A stretch of 64,000 bases of DNA. Source: Falciphora oryzae. Lineage: Eukaryota; Ascomycota; Sordariomycetes; Magnaporthales; Magnaporthaceae. Shown in pieces: positions 22,596-35,298 of this stretch. Within the stretch, counting starts at the first letter, position 1. The number at the start of each line of letters is the position of its first letter. The stretch covers positions 203,791 through 267,790 of the forward strand of contig JNVV01000056.1 in NCBI GenBank assembly GCA_000733355.1, given 5' to 3'. The translations under genes were made by a program, and so were the position numbers. The notes below the pieces were generated by a model. It saw only the letters and a program-made list of their open reading frames with translations, made no database searches and was not told where the DNA came from.

Positions 22596-24089
22596 ATGCC
22601 CTTTGGAATCTTCTCGAGCCGCTGGGCCGGCGTTTTGACCGGCAGGATTACAAAGAAACAAGGCCCGGCTGAGTCCTGCGACACCGCAAAACCGAAAAGC
22701 GCATACCAAAAACCAGCTGTATCTGGTCTCTTGTCACCCCCGTTGACGGTCAAGGTCGTTCGCGACGATGTCATCATCAAGACCGAGGTGGTGGACTCTG
22801 ACTCTGACTCTGAGGACATTGCAACGCCCACCAGGGACCAGAGGGCTGCGGTGGACTTGAGGGCCCGTCGCGACCAAATCATCCTGCCTTCCGTGGAGCG
22901 AAGTACCAGTCCAGAAGACATGGTTCTACTGCCAAGCATCGAAACGAGCCTTCTCGGACGACTCAGAGGAGGGAAGCTCGGGCGTTCCGATGATGACAGC
23001 GACGAGGCTGAAACTGCCGACAAGCCCGACGAAGTCGATTCGGACAGCGATCCAAACGAGGGAGGTGACGAGGGCTTCGAGCCAGAGGCAAGCCCAGATT
23101 TCCCGGCAGGCCGCTGGAATATCCCAGAAGAAATACTGGATGAATACGAGGATTTGAGGAGTGGAGTTGTTAGTGTTCCTCTACTTCCCCACGCGACGCT
23201 TTCGCTGCTGTCGCAACTTTGGTCTGATGCAACAATGCTAACTTGAACACACTTCAGGGAGGCTCCGAGACCTGGACGGCGACCGAGTCTCATTTGCATA
23301 GGCTCCTTGGCCTCCGAGGTCACCATCCCCTCATGCCGGGTGAGTGGAAGCGAGACTTCACGGGCTTCAATCTCGAGGATATCCTCTTTGCGCCGGTCGG
23401 GTCTGGAAATGCCGTCGCATTACGAACTGTCACGCCAGGGATGAATGCGCAGTTTCGGGGTTAGTCCCCCCTTCCGTCTCGAGCAATGGGAAAACAATCA
23501 CCATCTGATCTCTTGGTACTGACCGATCTCATTAGCAACCAAAGCGCTTGGGAGAATCTTTAGCCTCCCGGCACGTGTGGGCGACTTGCGCCGGGAGGGC
23601 GACGAAGATAGATACCCCAAGCTCATCGCCACCCTTATAGAGAAGGAGATCCTTCGCTACCTCTCGTGGGCCGAGAAGGACGCCGGCCTGGACAAGCTTT
23701 TCTACGCGAGCAACATTGGCGTATACCGCTTGAGAGAAGACAGCACCGAGGCCGAGATAACCGAGCAGCTCAATTCTCTGATGTCTGAGTGGGCTGACGG
23801 GTACCGCGAGTGGTATGTAGCGATGGGCATTAAGGGTGCTCCACGCACACTCTTCGCGCTGGTCGTGCTTCAGCACATTGTCTTCGTCATAACGCGGGAC
23901 GCCAGCGACCCGGAGGGAAGGAACCGATTCTTGGCGCAGCTCGACATGTCGCGATCCGATGGTCGATGGCTTGACCATGCCCTGAACCTCGCCCTCCCCA
24001 TCAACCTGGCCAGGGACGGCATGGTGCGGGTAATGGACAACTTCGCCGAGAAGCCCGGCGCAGACGAGGATTCTGATCCCGATGCTTGA
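22596..24089 (+). CDS. Conserved-looking unknown protein with an acidic N-terminal half
   Basis: Three exons, 22596-23168, 23258-23459 and 23536-24089 (442 residues). Donors are GTTAGT at both introns, with CAG and TAG acceptors, and all phases agree. Residues about 60-180 are acidic and Ser-rich (runs such as SDSDSED and DSDSDPNEGGDEGFEPE), so probably disordered. The C-terminal about 240 residues look folded: TWTATESHLHRLLGLRGHHP, then a helical part with RYPKLIATLIEKEILRYLSW and FALVVLQHIVFVIT. No signal peptide and no clear membrane helix is seen apart from that hydrophobic stretch. I recognise no family. Clean splicing across three exons supports a real gene. The start is the first ATG of the frame. 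Confidence 0.78.
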
Positions 24090-27000
24090 GGGTCGGCAGG
24101 ACCGTGTTTGAAGGCCAGAAGGGAGCAGTGGGCGGACACTGCGTGTGTTTTACCCAGCGGATCTTTTCTAATATCGGGGCATCTTTGTGGCCCGTTGGCG
24201 GCGTGGGCCAGGCAGTTTTCGGGCCCCGGTCTTGATTGTTTTCTTCGTTTCGTTTACTCTTGGTGTTCTGCAGGAGGAATTTAGATACCCCTTACTTTTC
24301 CTTTACGCGTTGTCACAACATCTCGGGCTGTAAATTGACCTACTGCATATGATTTCACTCGGGATCGCCGTTTTATCCATGTCTACTCCTTCCTCTCCAT
24401 CATGTGGTGGTCATTTGTACGGCCGACCCCTAGGATTCTAGATTCCATGATATTTGACTGCGGTGTAGCCGATAACGACTCAGCCACAAGTGGCAGGAAA
24501 TTACCGATGGCCTGGCACGCAATCGAATATTTCCCCCAAAGTGCTGTGATTGCACCAACACTCCGACGAGGATGCCGGCAGCTCGTGTCCCGGATCCTGC
24601 CAAGGGTGGCTCGGTTGGTAACAGGGAAAAGGGGAGGCACCGTAGGAGGCACGGTGGCTGGCGAGGCGCACTCGAGCTTTCAACCGCCGCCTCCAGGGTT
24701 TGGACTTGCTCAATCGCATCTACGCGTGTCCCAGGCTGTCGCATACGTACCGATAAGTGACTGGGAGGCAGTACTAACGGATGTTTATGTTATCTGATCC
24801 AACGGCTGGGTACCACCTGGTAGACAGATCTGATCCCTCATCCTTCGGGTTATCGCTGATGAGTTGGGGGCTAGATCCCAAGCAACGGGCAGCGCATGCC
24901 TGCCCCGGTTTTAATTATAGATCATGCATTCTCAGAGCTGTCCATGGTCGTCGTCACGGGAGTACCGAAGCAGGGAGTTTGGGGAATTTGGTGTCGCGAA
25001 TGCGGCTAACCAGCCTACTCCGCGGAGAGACATCACCCCCTTTTGGCTCCCTTTGTCAAAGTCAGCTTACTTGTGAGGTCTAGCTTTGCTGGTATTTTGG
25101 GAACATCGACGAGTCGTTCATGCGGGCAGGCTTGGGGCGCGAAGAGTCAGCAAGCCCCTGGGAGGCACATCTCTCGGAGCTCCGAACAACGCAGAGACGG
25201 GTGGCAGCCCATCCATGCTCGCTCCATGGCAGTTTTGGCGGTGTGAATGGAGAGTGTCGATGAGATTGAATTGATAACCGATAAAAAAGCTTAGCCTGGG
25301 GTTCCATCCGTGGTGGGTTACAACGTTTGTTTAGCTTTGCATCGAGGGTAGGATCCCTGTCCGTCCCACCCATCCAGTCTGCTTTCCTGTTCTTGTCCAC
25401 TGTAGGTAAGGTGCAGGTGCAAGACTCGTGCAATGGATCATGAGGGTTCGGACGTTCTGGATATCGGAATCGTTCAAAAGGGACAGAGTTCCCTTCGCCG
25501 AAAGCTGCCAGAATAGGCAAACAAAGTCGAACGGCTGGAAGCCTTCGGGCCCAGCTGCCTAGGAGTCATCTGGAGCCTGCAGCTGGAGGAAGCTGGAAGG
25601 GCTGTGGAATCAGGCGTCTGATGTCCTTCGCGGCTCTCAGCCAGTGGTTCGGCCTGAGCCCGGGTCGCCCTGCCTGGAGGGCTGTCAGCAGGTGTCGACG
25701 CATCGCATCGGGCAGTGCGGGGAAGACAAATTGAAGCCGTTGGTCGTAAAACCCCGTGCCGGGATCCCCATCAGCTTTGGAATGTTCGTCACGGAAGTTT
25801 TCACTGTGAGAATGGGGCTGAGGGAAAAGTCCCGAATCCCTCGAAGCTGGAAGGAATCGCGGCATCGCCGGCAGCTCCTTGGTCGTGTTGCGGCCCAATG
25901 GCGACCGGCTATTTCCCCCAGGGAGGTGGGTGAAAGCGTCGCATTAAGAACGTGAATTGCATGCTTGCTACAATGTACTTTTTCTGCTCTGTGTATTCTC
26001 GATTCCTGTAGTCGGCAATGACGGCAACGAGGAGAGGGCCTAGACATTCGGGAACACCAGCCTGGATTAGAAGCCTCGACAAAGAGAAATCGGTCGATGC
26101 GGGGCCAATCAATGTGGGCCCGACGGATGCTTGAGCCGGGGCAGCCCCTGTCGAACAGGCATCACCTGCAGACCCGCGCCACGGTGACACGGCGGCCACA
26201 CCGCTGGCCTTTCATTACATTTGCATCTGCTCTGATTGGTCCAGCTCACCCTTTCCCCAGGCATGGGCCTGTCGCCAATTGGGGGGTCTGGCTGTCTCTG
26301 AGAGTCAGCCCAACGAGAAGGTGAGCACGACCGGCCCAGAACTGCAGACTGGCAGAGCGCTGCAACGTCCTCCACCTGCCTGGGACGGACCGTGGAGCGT
26401 CACACGTTTGTGGTGTGACGAGTTCTTCCCCCTTCCTCGCCCTCGTCCGTCTGGTACCCAGGGCGGGCTATCTTGAGCCTCTCCAGGGGCCAGTGTGTCG
26501 CATTCCCGAGTAGTGCTGCCGGGTGCCGAAGAGCTCGCTCACTCTGGCTGACCCTAGCTAGGCAGTGCAACCCTTGGCTTCTGCCGCAGAGCGCTGACTT
26601 TTACTTTTTATGCTGCTGTCCCAGCCCCAAACTCTCGGGGTGGCACAGCCAGCAAGAGGGAACTGCCCTCCACTCTGGCAAAGCAACGGCTCTGTTCCTT
26701 GCCGCAAGAAAAACAGGGCTGAAGAAGAAATCCGCTTCCCACCCTCACTCTCTTGGCTTGTTGGCCGTTCCCGTTACCTGGTAGCCAGTCGGCCAACGCA
26801 CGCCCCAAGGAAGCACTCGCATACCTAGGGAGCGCAGTCCGGCCCTTGCAAGGCCAGCCTCGACGCCTCCCTCGCAGCCATCCATCCTTCTCACGGGGGC
26901 CGTTCCTTCTAGATTGCCAGATTACCTAGGTGCCTGCCTATTTTCGGGGTTTTTATCTCCCTTCGTCTCTCCCGCTGGTGGGATCCTCTTCCGCACGCCT

Positions 27001-27843
27001 CCCCCGAACAGCCGCAACCCGACGCCACAAGCCCAACTGACGGTCTCGGCTGACCCGTTTCCCGGTTCCCGCCATCCAGCTCCCCTTCCGCACTCTACTC
27101 CCATGGCCTCGTCGCTCGCCGCAACAACAGGTCTGGTGCTTACACGGAGTCGACGGCTCAGGGCGCAGGGTGCCGTACCTTTGACCACGCCCCCCTCCTA
27201 ACACTCGCCGACGGCCGCCGTCTGGAGAAAGAGCGGCTCCTGGTTCTTAAAGGGCACGACATCCACACACACACCCTTGCGCATCTTGGTCTGTGTTGCC
27301 CAACCTCGGGATCCCAGATCCGGGCTCGTGCGTCTTGTGTTGCACCGTCTCTCTGCTGCCGATCCTTTCCGAACCACTCGAGCCCGACGACAGCGCGCCG
27401 CAAGCCCTCCGCTATCTAGAGGATCTCTCCATCTCTCCGTACCCCACCAATCGGGCGACTACCACCCTCATCTGCGTACACGGACCGCGCAAGCTGGATC
27501 CCTAGCTGCTAGTATCGCGCTACCAAGGACTCGAGCCACTCGAAGCGCCTACCACCGGTTTTAGTGCCACTATCTCCCCCTCGCCCGGCTGAGGCTTGCC
27601 GGTGCTTTTAGTCCTACGCTACCCCGTTGTCAACCCTCGAAACTATCGACGGCTGCCTTGGACATCTGAAAGCTAGCAATCTGGCCTTCTTTCCTCTTTA
27701 GTTGCACTTGAACATCTGGCCCACCACCCGAAGCCTCCCGCACCTCGTATATAGCTTAGAGGAGCAGCGCTCGCGGGTCTTCAGCTTCGCGATTTGTGCG
27801 CGAGCATCTAGCACAGATCGGACCCCCTCTGGAACGGCCGAGT
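24090..27843. other. Long gene-poor gap; right part is the presumed long leader of SRE
   Basis: About 3.75 kb without a supported gene. From about 26.9 kb the sequence becomes CT-rich and looks like promoter and 5' leader of the SRE gene. If transcribed, a 32-codon upstream open frame starting ATGGCCTCG at 27103 and ending at 27201 could act as a uORF. The remainder shows only short chance open frames. Confidence 0.45.
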
Positions 27844-29743
27844 ATGGCTATCGGCGAAATGTCGCCAGCGTCGGACAGCCCTATTCCTCGATCGAATCCC
27901 GGGAACACTCGAACCGCACTCCCAAGCCGACCGCCCATGTCCTTCAAAACCCTTTCGACCACCGACCCCCGCCACGACAGGCGTTCGCCACCCCTCGGAG
28001 ACGGCGACGTCAGGGATGGGGACAAAGGCACGTCTCCGTCGTCTCGTGAACAAGGGGGTCCATCTAGTATGGCTCAACCACCCAGTCCGGCATCTCTCAT
28101 GAATGATGCCGGGTCTGATGCGGGGGCGGAGAGTGTGCAAACGACCAGTGCACAAGGGACACAGGGAGCACAGGGCCAGTCGGGCCAGGTCTGCAGGTAA
28201 GCCCTGGGAAGGAAAAGGGATATGCTTTGCAACACAATAGGCGTTGTTCTGACCCTGCTTGATGTAGTAACTGCGGGACGACCCAGACCCCACTATGGAG
28301 GAGATCACCTCAGGGTGCAACTATCTGCAATGCCTGTGGGCTGTATTTGAAGGCTCGGAATGCGGCGAGGCCAACGAACCTGAAGAGGCCGCCAAACTTT
28401 GTTCCCGCCAGCGCCCAGAGGGTTGCAGATCGAGCCTCACCCAAACCTGGTGCCCAATCGCTCCCCAACGTAACTGGCGCTACCTACGTCACGGCCGAGC
28501 AGACCCTTGCTGGCAGCTGCCCAGGGGGTGGCCGGTGTAATGGTACCGGCGGCGCAGAAGGCTGCAGCGGTTGCCCTGCATACAACAACAGGATAGCGAA
28601 AAGTGCCAGCCTGAACGTGTCGGCGTCTTCGGCGAGGTGTGGGAGCCAGGCCGGAGCAGAGGAGCCCAATGCCGTCGACATTGGCGCCTTAAATATCCAG
28701 AGTCAGAGCACCACTGTTGTCATCGCATGCCAAAATTGTGGGACGACCATTACCCCGTTGTGGAGGAGAGACGAGAGCGGTCACACCATCTGCAATGCAT
28801 GTGGTACGTATACGGATCGAGCTGGGGCGCAGACCGCGAGAACCCGACTAACAGGGTCATTTTCTACTCAGGATTATACTATAAACTCCACGGCGTCCAC
28901 AGACCCGTGACGATGAAGAAGTCCGTGATAAAACGCAGAAAACGAGTCTTGCCAGCGTCACAGCAGGGCTCGCCGGCTCCCGGAGACGGTGGTAGCCCCA
29001 GCGCCGAAGGAGGGGCATCGCCGTCCCCTCAGCCCGACACGCCAATGGAGCGCGGCTCCATCAACCCCGACGGCTCTGTCAACCTAGGCCTCCGCCGGCG
29101 GCCGGAGCAGACAATGACGCTTGTTCCCGAGACAGTTCTTCGACAAGGCAGGCAGCCGTCACCCTTGCCCAAGGGCGACCTGACGCAATACCACACCCCC
29201 TCACACAACGCCCAGCCGCCACTGCCAGTGTCAGAGTCGCTCATCAACGACAACCGCCTGGCTCCGCTCACGTCCATACCCGCAGCTCCCAGCGACCGAC
29301 AGTCCTCGCTTTCCCCGGCGTCGTTCCTTTCACCCTCGCGTCGCAAACGGTCCTTCTCCGCGGCGTCGGGCGATGGGCCTTCGCCGTCCAACGGTGGCGG
29401 TGACGTGACCCCTTGTCAGGAGGGAGGCAGTGCGTCAAAACGGCTATCGTCCATAAAGTCGCTACTGAACGGACCGCTCGCCAGCGGAGACGAGCTCCCG
29501 CCGATGGACAAGTCCCGCCGCATGATCCCATCGCCGCCGTCAGCCACTCCGAGTCCCAGGGGTGGGCCATTCCTACCAGCCCCTGTGCACAACGGCGGCG
29601 GCAGCAGCGGCAGCAGCGGCAGCGCCGCCGGCTTCGACGAGGATCGCCTCAAGGCTGACCGAAGAGCGGAGCTCCTGCGCGAGGCCGAGAGGATGCGACA
29701 AATGCTTGCTGCCAAGGAACGTGAGCTTGCAGAGCTTCAATAA
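27844..29743 (+). CDS. SRE: GATA-type siderophore/iron repressor (SRE/SreA/Urbs1 family)
   Basis: Three exons, 27844-28196, 28268-28803 and 28872-29743 (586 residues), all GT-AG and in frame. This transcription factor represses siderophore synthesis and iron uptake when iron is plentiful. Zinc finger 1 starts at Cys117 (C-x2-C, then [18 protein letters not shown]); intron 1 cuts just after its first Cys. The cysteine-rich iron-sensing region, [20 protein letters not shown], lies at about 202-221. Zinc finger 2 starts at Cys272 ([20 protein letters not shown]...), and intron 2 splits it just before [11 protein letters not shown], followed by the basic [10 protein letters not shown] tail. Two fingers with the Cys-rich region between them define this subfamily among fungal GATA factors. 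The C terminus is Pro/Ser-rich and ends in a short coiled coil (about 555-586). The frame is open to 27796, but the first ATG is at 27844. The family often has long regulated leaders. Confidence 0.95.
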
Positions 29744-30624
29744 CACTCGACCTTCCCTTTTGTTTGTTCTTATTTCGGATACCGGCACTTTTTGATTGGG
29801 GAATCGGGAATGATGACAACGAAGCTACGAAAAAACAAGTCAAATAAAAAAAAAAAAAAAGGCATAGGGAATGGGAAAACAACCGTAGAGCTAATGCCGT
29901 CTCGGACAATTTCTTTATCAATTACATGGGTTGCTCGCCAGAGCATGGGTTTTGCTATGTTGGATCGTTTGGTGAAGAGGGAGCATGGGCGCCGCTATTT
30001 ATTTCGATAATTATTCCCTGGGCCCTTCGGCAGTCAACTGTCATAGCCCGGGAAGTCCAGATACAAAAGCTGAATAAATACATTTATGTCTGACCACTAC
30101 CATGACCGACAAAGATGCCTACGTTGTGGTGATTTGGGGCCTCACGACACTGAACCATGTTTCTCCCTAGAGCCCCGAGACAGGATGGTCCTCCCTCAAA
30201 GTCGGGTTCCACAACCACTCCAGTAAATGGTCCGAGGAGTGAGCAGCAAGATACGGAGAAAAGATAAGCTCTTTCAAGACAATGATGAAATCGTCGACTA
30301 TACATACAACTTTGCCTATATAAAAACCGCATCCTTTAACCTCACCAATTTCGTCCTACCCGCTTCCAAACGTAACGTGCGTGTTCCCGATGCCATTGTT
30401 TAACCTGGTGCCACACGCTTCGCCAGCCCTTTTGTGTTCCACGGACAAATACCGTCATAGACTCATGGGTGCTTGTTCCTGGATAGGTGAGCAGCCGAGG
30501 GAAAAAAAAAAAAAAAGAAAAAAAAAAGATGTACGCAGGTCCGAGCCTGCTGCCAAGGCCCGATACATGGTCTTTGTCCCCACCGCCCCCTTTCTTCCTC
30601 CCTTTATTCGGTCTGGGCGGGCCT
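29744..30624. other. Convergent 3' region between SRE and the COPI-associated gene
   Basis: About 880 bp, AT-richer than the genes, with A-rich runs near 29846-29862 and 30500-30530 that fit 3' untranslated ends. No gene is supported. Confidence 0.45.
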
Positions 30625-31408
30625 TTACACCTGCTCGGCGCCCCAGCCCTGGTCGGCCTCGCGCATGTTGGCGGGCGGCTCGATGGAGGGGACAAACTCG
30701 AGGGCGACATAGGCGACGCCGATGAGGCCGACGATGGAGCCGGCGATGATGCGCAGGGCGTGGTTGGAGAGGAGGATGGAGCCGACAAAGACGTAGACTG
30801 TTTTTGTTGTGGAAGAGGCATCACATTAGCGAGCGACCTTGGGGACTTTCGATGGAGATCAAGGGCAAGGAGGAGACAAACGTACAGATACCGCGGCCGA
30901 TGAACGAGAAGAGGAACGAGGCGTAGCGCGAGACCTGGGGCGGGATCTGGAACTCGAGGAGGCCGGTGACTGCGGCGCGGAGGTTCGCGTGGTTAGCTTA
31001 GCCGGTTCTGGATCGATGTTGGCGGGTGGGTGGGTATTTCTTACCGAGGCCGAAGATGATGATGTATGAACCGAGGATGGCTCCTTGGCTGTTGTGCAAA
31101 TAGAGGCGGCGATGGTCAGCTTCGTTCTTCATGCCCGAGGCGCAACCGTGATGCGGCGCGGTCGAAGGGTATGTAGGAGGTGTCCGGGGGGAAAGCTAGG
31201 TGGGCACACGTACAATCCATTGGTGTCGTAAAAGTATTGCGAAATGCCGCCCAGGATCATGATGACGCCGACCACCAGGTTGACGATGCGGCTGTAGATG
31301 GCGCAACGCCGGTTAGCCGACAGGACGTCGCGAAAGATAAGGGGCTCGGCCGGCGCGACAGGCGGCGGCGGGGAGATTCGAGTCTCACAATGAGTCTGAG
31401 AAATCCAT
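30625..31408 (-). CDS. COPI-associated small membrane protein (Tvp15-related family)
   Basis: Five exons: 31408-31389 (only 20 bp), 31291-31214, 31088-31045, 30969-30886 and 30797-30625. They sum to 399 bp in perfect frame (132 residues). Every junction is GT-AG, and intron 1 has a CTAAC branch site 25-30 bp before its acceptor. The protein has four membrane helices: after MDFSDSFRIVNLVVGVIMI come GSYIIIFGL, FLFSFIGRGIFYVFVGSILL and IIAGSIVGLIGVAYVALEF. The soluble tail contains PPANMREADQGWG. This matches the fungal COPI-associated/Golgi membrane family, which includes yeast Tvp15 and is thought to work in Golgi vesicle traffic. Because the exons are so short the gene is easily missed. Confidence comes from the clean phase at all four introns. 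Confidence 0.86.
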
Positions 31409-32178
31409 CTTGTCGGTTTTTTTCTGCGGAGGGCGGATGGGTGTATTGTTGTCGATGGTGGTGGTCTGCGGGAGCGGAACAAGAGCAGCTATGGTTAGCA
31501 CGCCTGTCGAGCTATTGGAGCTTGCGATCGCGAGCGATTTTAAAACCCCCAAAGCAGATGGAGTCCTGGCTCAGGATTGAGGTATTTGGATGGAAACAGG
31601 GCTTGGGGAGCTTTGGCTTACCAGGCCGATTCCAGGCAGACGTTTAACGTCGCTTTGTTGGTGTTAGTTTGGCAAAAGGGGGGTGACGACAGCGTCGGTT
31701 TGTTGCGCAACCAGAATTGAACTCGTCGATTTTTTTGGGAGCTTCATCCCCAGCCTCGGGTGTCCTCGCCCAGCCCCCCGACCAGTCAAAGCCGGTGAAT
31801 GTCCCTCGCCCCACTGGGTGCAGACCCACTTTCCCATGCGACCTGACCTGGTTCCAAGTCGGCCGCGCAGATCTTACTCCGACAGCACCTGGATTCGTGG
31901 CCCAGGCTGAAGCTGACAGTCACCTTTGCTAAGAGATTTTATTGCGTGGGTGAGGCTCTCTTCGATTGCGCCTGAGTTACCTATGGAGATGTTTACGTCC
32001 AACGTTGATAGATGGCGTGCATCACGGCTAGTATCATAACGTAATACACCGAGTTTTGTATCGAGTTGACGTCTTGATCTCTCATATTGTGATTTTCATG
32101 TGTGATGCCTCTCATGTTCGTATTTGCATCCTCACCACTTATCAAGAGCCAAATCTTGGTCCTAGTACACGGCCCGGA
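31409..32178. other. Region between the COPI-associated gene promoter and the AP-3 beta 3' end
   Basis: About 770 bp. The left part is upstream of the COPI-associated gene, the right part downstream of AP-3 beta. No gene is supported. Confidence 0.45.
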
Positions 32179-34870
32179 TCATGACGCGACTAACCTGTCG
32201 CCCTCGCCTTGGTCATCATCACTCTCTTCCTCTTCCGAATCTTCCGAATCTTCATCCTCATCCTCCTCATCCCCAGACTCATCCTCCTCTTCATCTTCCT
32301 CCTCACTCTCTTCCTCCTCGCCGTGATCACTCTCGGCGAGCCAGTCGTCCAGGCTCTTCTCCCCGAGCCCGTTTTGCCCCTTGGCTGCTCCCGCCCCAGC
32401 CGTCCCGGGCGGCAGACCCCTCTGGCCAGCGGCGCTGTCGAGGCTCTCCGCCGCGGGGACGACACCCCGGCCGCCGCCGTACGGAGACCCAGCACCGCCG
32501 GCCGAGGAGGGCGAGGCTCCAGCCCCGACATCAGCCTCTCCACGCAGCCGCTGGTCTGGCTGCCGGCCCTCCTCGACCCAGTCCGGCAGCGGCTCGTAGT
32601 CCCTGAGGCCATGGATGCCGCCGCCGCCAGCAAGCGCCAGCGCCGCCGACCCTAGCGTGTAGCCGCGGCGCGCCTCGGACGGGCTGGGAGCCTGCGGCGC
32701 CGGCTTGGGCGCCAGGAGCATCAGCGTCGCCAGCTGCGGCACGCCGAGCAGGGCCCGGTAGGTCCGCGCCCGGTCGCGCAGGTCGTAAGATGTGTCATAG
32801 CGGACCAGGAGGAGCACGTAGTTCCACAGCTTCGCTGTCGGGTGCTCCTCTTCCTCCTCGTCCGCTTCCGGCTCGGCAGCCGCGGCCGCTTCAGAGCCCC
32901 ATCCTTCGTTGATCATGCTGTCGGTCTCGTTCGGTTTGGCTGCCGCGCCCGGTGCCTTCTTCTTGCTGCTGATGCCCTTGTCGTCTCCAGCGATGCTGTT
33001 TAGGTGGTGCAAGTGCACCTTTGCTGCCAACAGCAGGATCTGCCGCTTGGCAACCTCGGCCTCGGAGGCAAAGTCCTTGAGCAGAATCCTCAGCACATCG
33101 GCAGCGATGCTGCCCCGCTCGCTGCCACCGGAGAACTCGCCCACGAGCCAGATGATGGCGGCGCGCGCGGCCGGGTCGGTGGCCGAGTCGAGGTTCCGGG
33201 CGAGCCGCACAACCGTGGCCGAGTGGCCGGCTGGGTCGCGCTGGATCAGGTGCCGGATCACCGTCAGGCTCTCGGCCGCCAGCGCGCCGTCCGGGCCCGA
33301 GACCTGGCCCAGCAGAAGGCGGAGGCACCTGGGCGCCGCCGAGGGGTCGGCCTGGGCGCAGCGGCCGATGGCGCGGACGGCGGCGCGCACCAGGGCCGGG
33401 TCGTGCGCGCCCCGCGAGAAGTGCTCGAGCTCCGAGAGCACCAGCGACCGCACGTGCGGCTGCGCGTGCGGGAAGACGAGCGTGAGCACCTCGAGCTTGA
33501 GCTCCCAGACGGCGCAGTCGTCCGAGGCGCGCACCAGGAAGTGCGTCGCGTACTGCGCGAACTCGGCCGGCCGCTCCAGGCAGACGGCGGCGATGCTGTG
33601 CAGCGCCGCCTGCTGCGCGTCCTGTGGGCCCCGGAGGAGGGCTATCAGGGGCCCGATGGTCATCGAGGCGTGCGCATCGGTGCCCAGCGCCATGTAGCAG
33701 CGCGCCACGGCCATGACCACAGCCGAGTTGCGGCTCTGCAGCAGCGGCTTGATGCTCGTGAGGAGGAGCTCGAGGTCTGGGTCCAGTACCACCACCCTCT
33801 CTCCTGCCTCCTGGCCGGCAGCGGGGGAAGCGCCGTCGCTACCGCTGCTCCCACTCTCGCCGTAAAAATCCTGTAGGTCCACCGTGGTGCTCTTGCCCGT
33901 CTTTGCCGTCTTGGGCACCAGCCGTGTCCGGCGGGGGAAGCACTTCCTGGCGTAGACGGTCATCATGCGCAGGGTGGCGAGCTGGGACCACTCGTCCATG
34001 TCGACAATCTTCTTGATGAGGCCCCTGTAGTGCTTATGTATCAGATCCAGGCGATCCGGGCAGATCTCGAGGAAGGCGGTGACGGCAGCGCCGGCGACGT
34101 AGTACTGCCTGTCGCCCAGCAGGGTGGACAGGTAGTCGAGCAGCTGGGGCAGCTGGGACGGGTCGAGGCGGTGGCACTTTGGGATGGCGAGGGCGGCGGC
34201 GCGGCGGACGTAGGGGCTCATATCGCCGGTGCCCTTCTTGATGGCGAGCGACACGATCTGGCTGATGACGGGGACGCGGATGCCCGACATGGTGCGTAGG
34301 GCTAGGGCGCGGACCTGCGGGTTGCCGTCCGAGAGCGACTTCTGGATCGTGTTGATGGATAGTAGCGCCAGGTCGGGCTCCTGCTCGGCGTGGTGCAGCA
34401 GGTAGATGTAGACCAGCTTCTTGATCTCGAGGTTGGGCGACGCCACGTTCTTGACGACCGACGAGAAGAATGGTAGCGTCTTGTTGGGCGTGCGGTACAT
34501 CATCTATGCGAGGCGGAGCTGGGTGTTAGCCGGTCCCGAACGGAGGCGACAAGGGGCGGCGGCGGCGACGGTGATGGCGCACGTACAGCGATGACCCTCC
34601 GTAGGCCGTCCAGCGCCTCCCTTTCATTGCGGCTGTCCAAGAGCTTCTTGGTCTGTGTCCTGTCCAGCGGCCGGCTGGAGCCCCGTGTGCTCCGGGCTGC
34701 GGAAGCGGCCGCATCGAGGGTGAGCTCGCGGGCTGGTGGTGGCCGAGGGGGAAGCTGAGGTTAGCTGTTGGAGCTCTCGTTGTCCACCCCTGGATGCGTC
34801 TGCTGTGTCTTCGTGGGGGCCGGCACCTACCGCTCTCTAGAAGCGAAGATATCCGAGAGATGGACTCCAT
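32179..34870 (-). CDS. APL6: AP-3 adaptor complex beta subunit
   Basis: Three exons: 34870-34831 (40 bp), 34732-34587 and 34503-32179, in frame (836 residues). AP-3 sorts cargo from the Golgi/endosome to the vacuole. The adaptin N-terminal HEAT-repeat trunk is clear: FFSSVVKNVASPNLEIKKLV, then YIYLLHHAEQEPDLALLSIN, NPQVRALALRTMSGIRV and MSPYVRRAAALAIPK. The C-terminal third has a Pro/Gly-rich hinge and a strongly acidic Glu/Asp/Ser tail, as in other beta-3 subunits. The N terminus MESISRISSLLES is encoded by the short first exon and continues with the conserved REALDGLRRVIAMM across exons 2 and 3. One uncertainty: the last codons contain a donor-like GTTAGT (about 32187-32192), so a further 3' exon is possible, though the stop at 32179 gives a normal length. 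Confidence 0.92.
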
Positions 34871-35298
34871 CTTGGCCGTGGGTGCTGCGACTCGCAGCTC
34901 GCCCGATGCTCCCGGGTCGGCAGGCGATCGGATTTGAGCCTGGGTCGCTGCGGCATCTGGTTTAGGTTTGCGGCTCAGGGCGGTGACGTTATGGCAATGC
35001 GCCAATTTCTGGTGGGGGATGCCTGGAGTGGGGCTGGGCGTTGCCGTTGGTTCGCTAATCTCATCAAGGTTGGACTTCATGTTCAGTTGTGAGTGTGGTT
35101 GGACAACTTTGAATCGTGCCTCACCAAGTTGAGGACCTTCAATATCGATATTCTGCCACACAATCGGCATACAGCTCGGTCTTTACTATGACAAACTGCA
35201 TGGCGACCCACATGCCTGTGATACGGGAGGGCCGGGCTGTGCGAATGGATGGATAGCAGGCACAGCATCTCGACTACAACATAACACTCACTGGTGCC
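34871..35298. promoter_or_regulatory. Divergent promoter between AP-3 beta and an unknown gene
   Basis: About 428 bp between head-to-head ATGs, so both promoters must be compact or overlap. No specific site was recognised. Confidence 0.5.
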
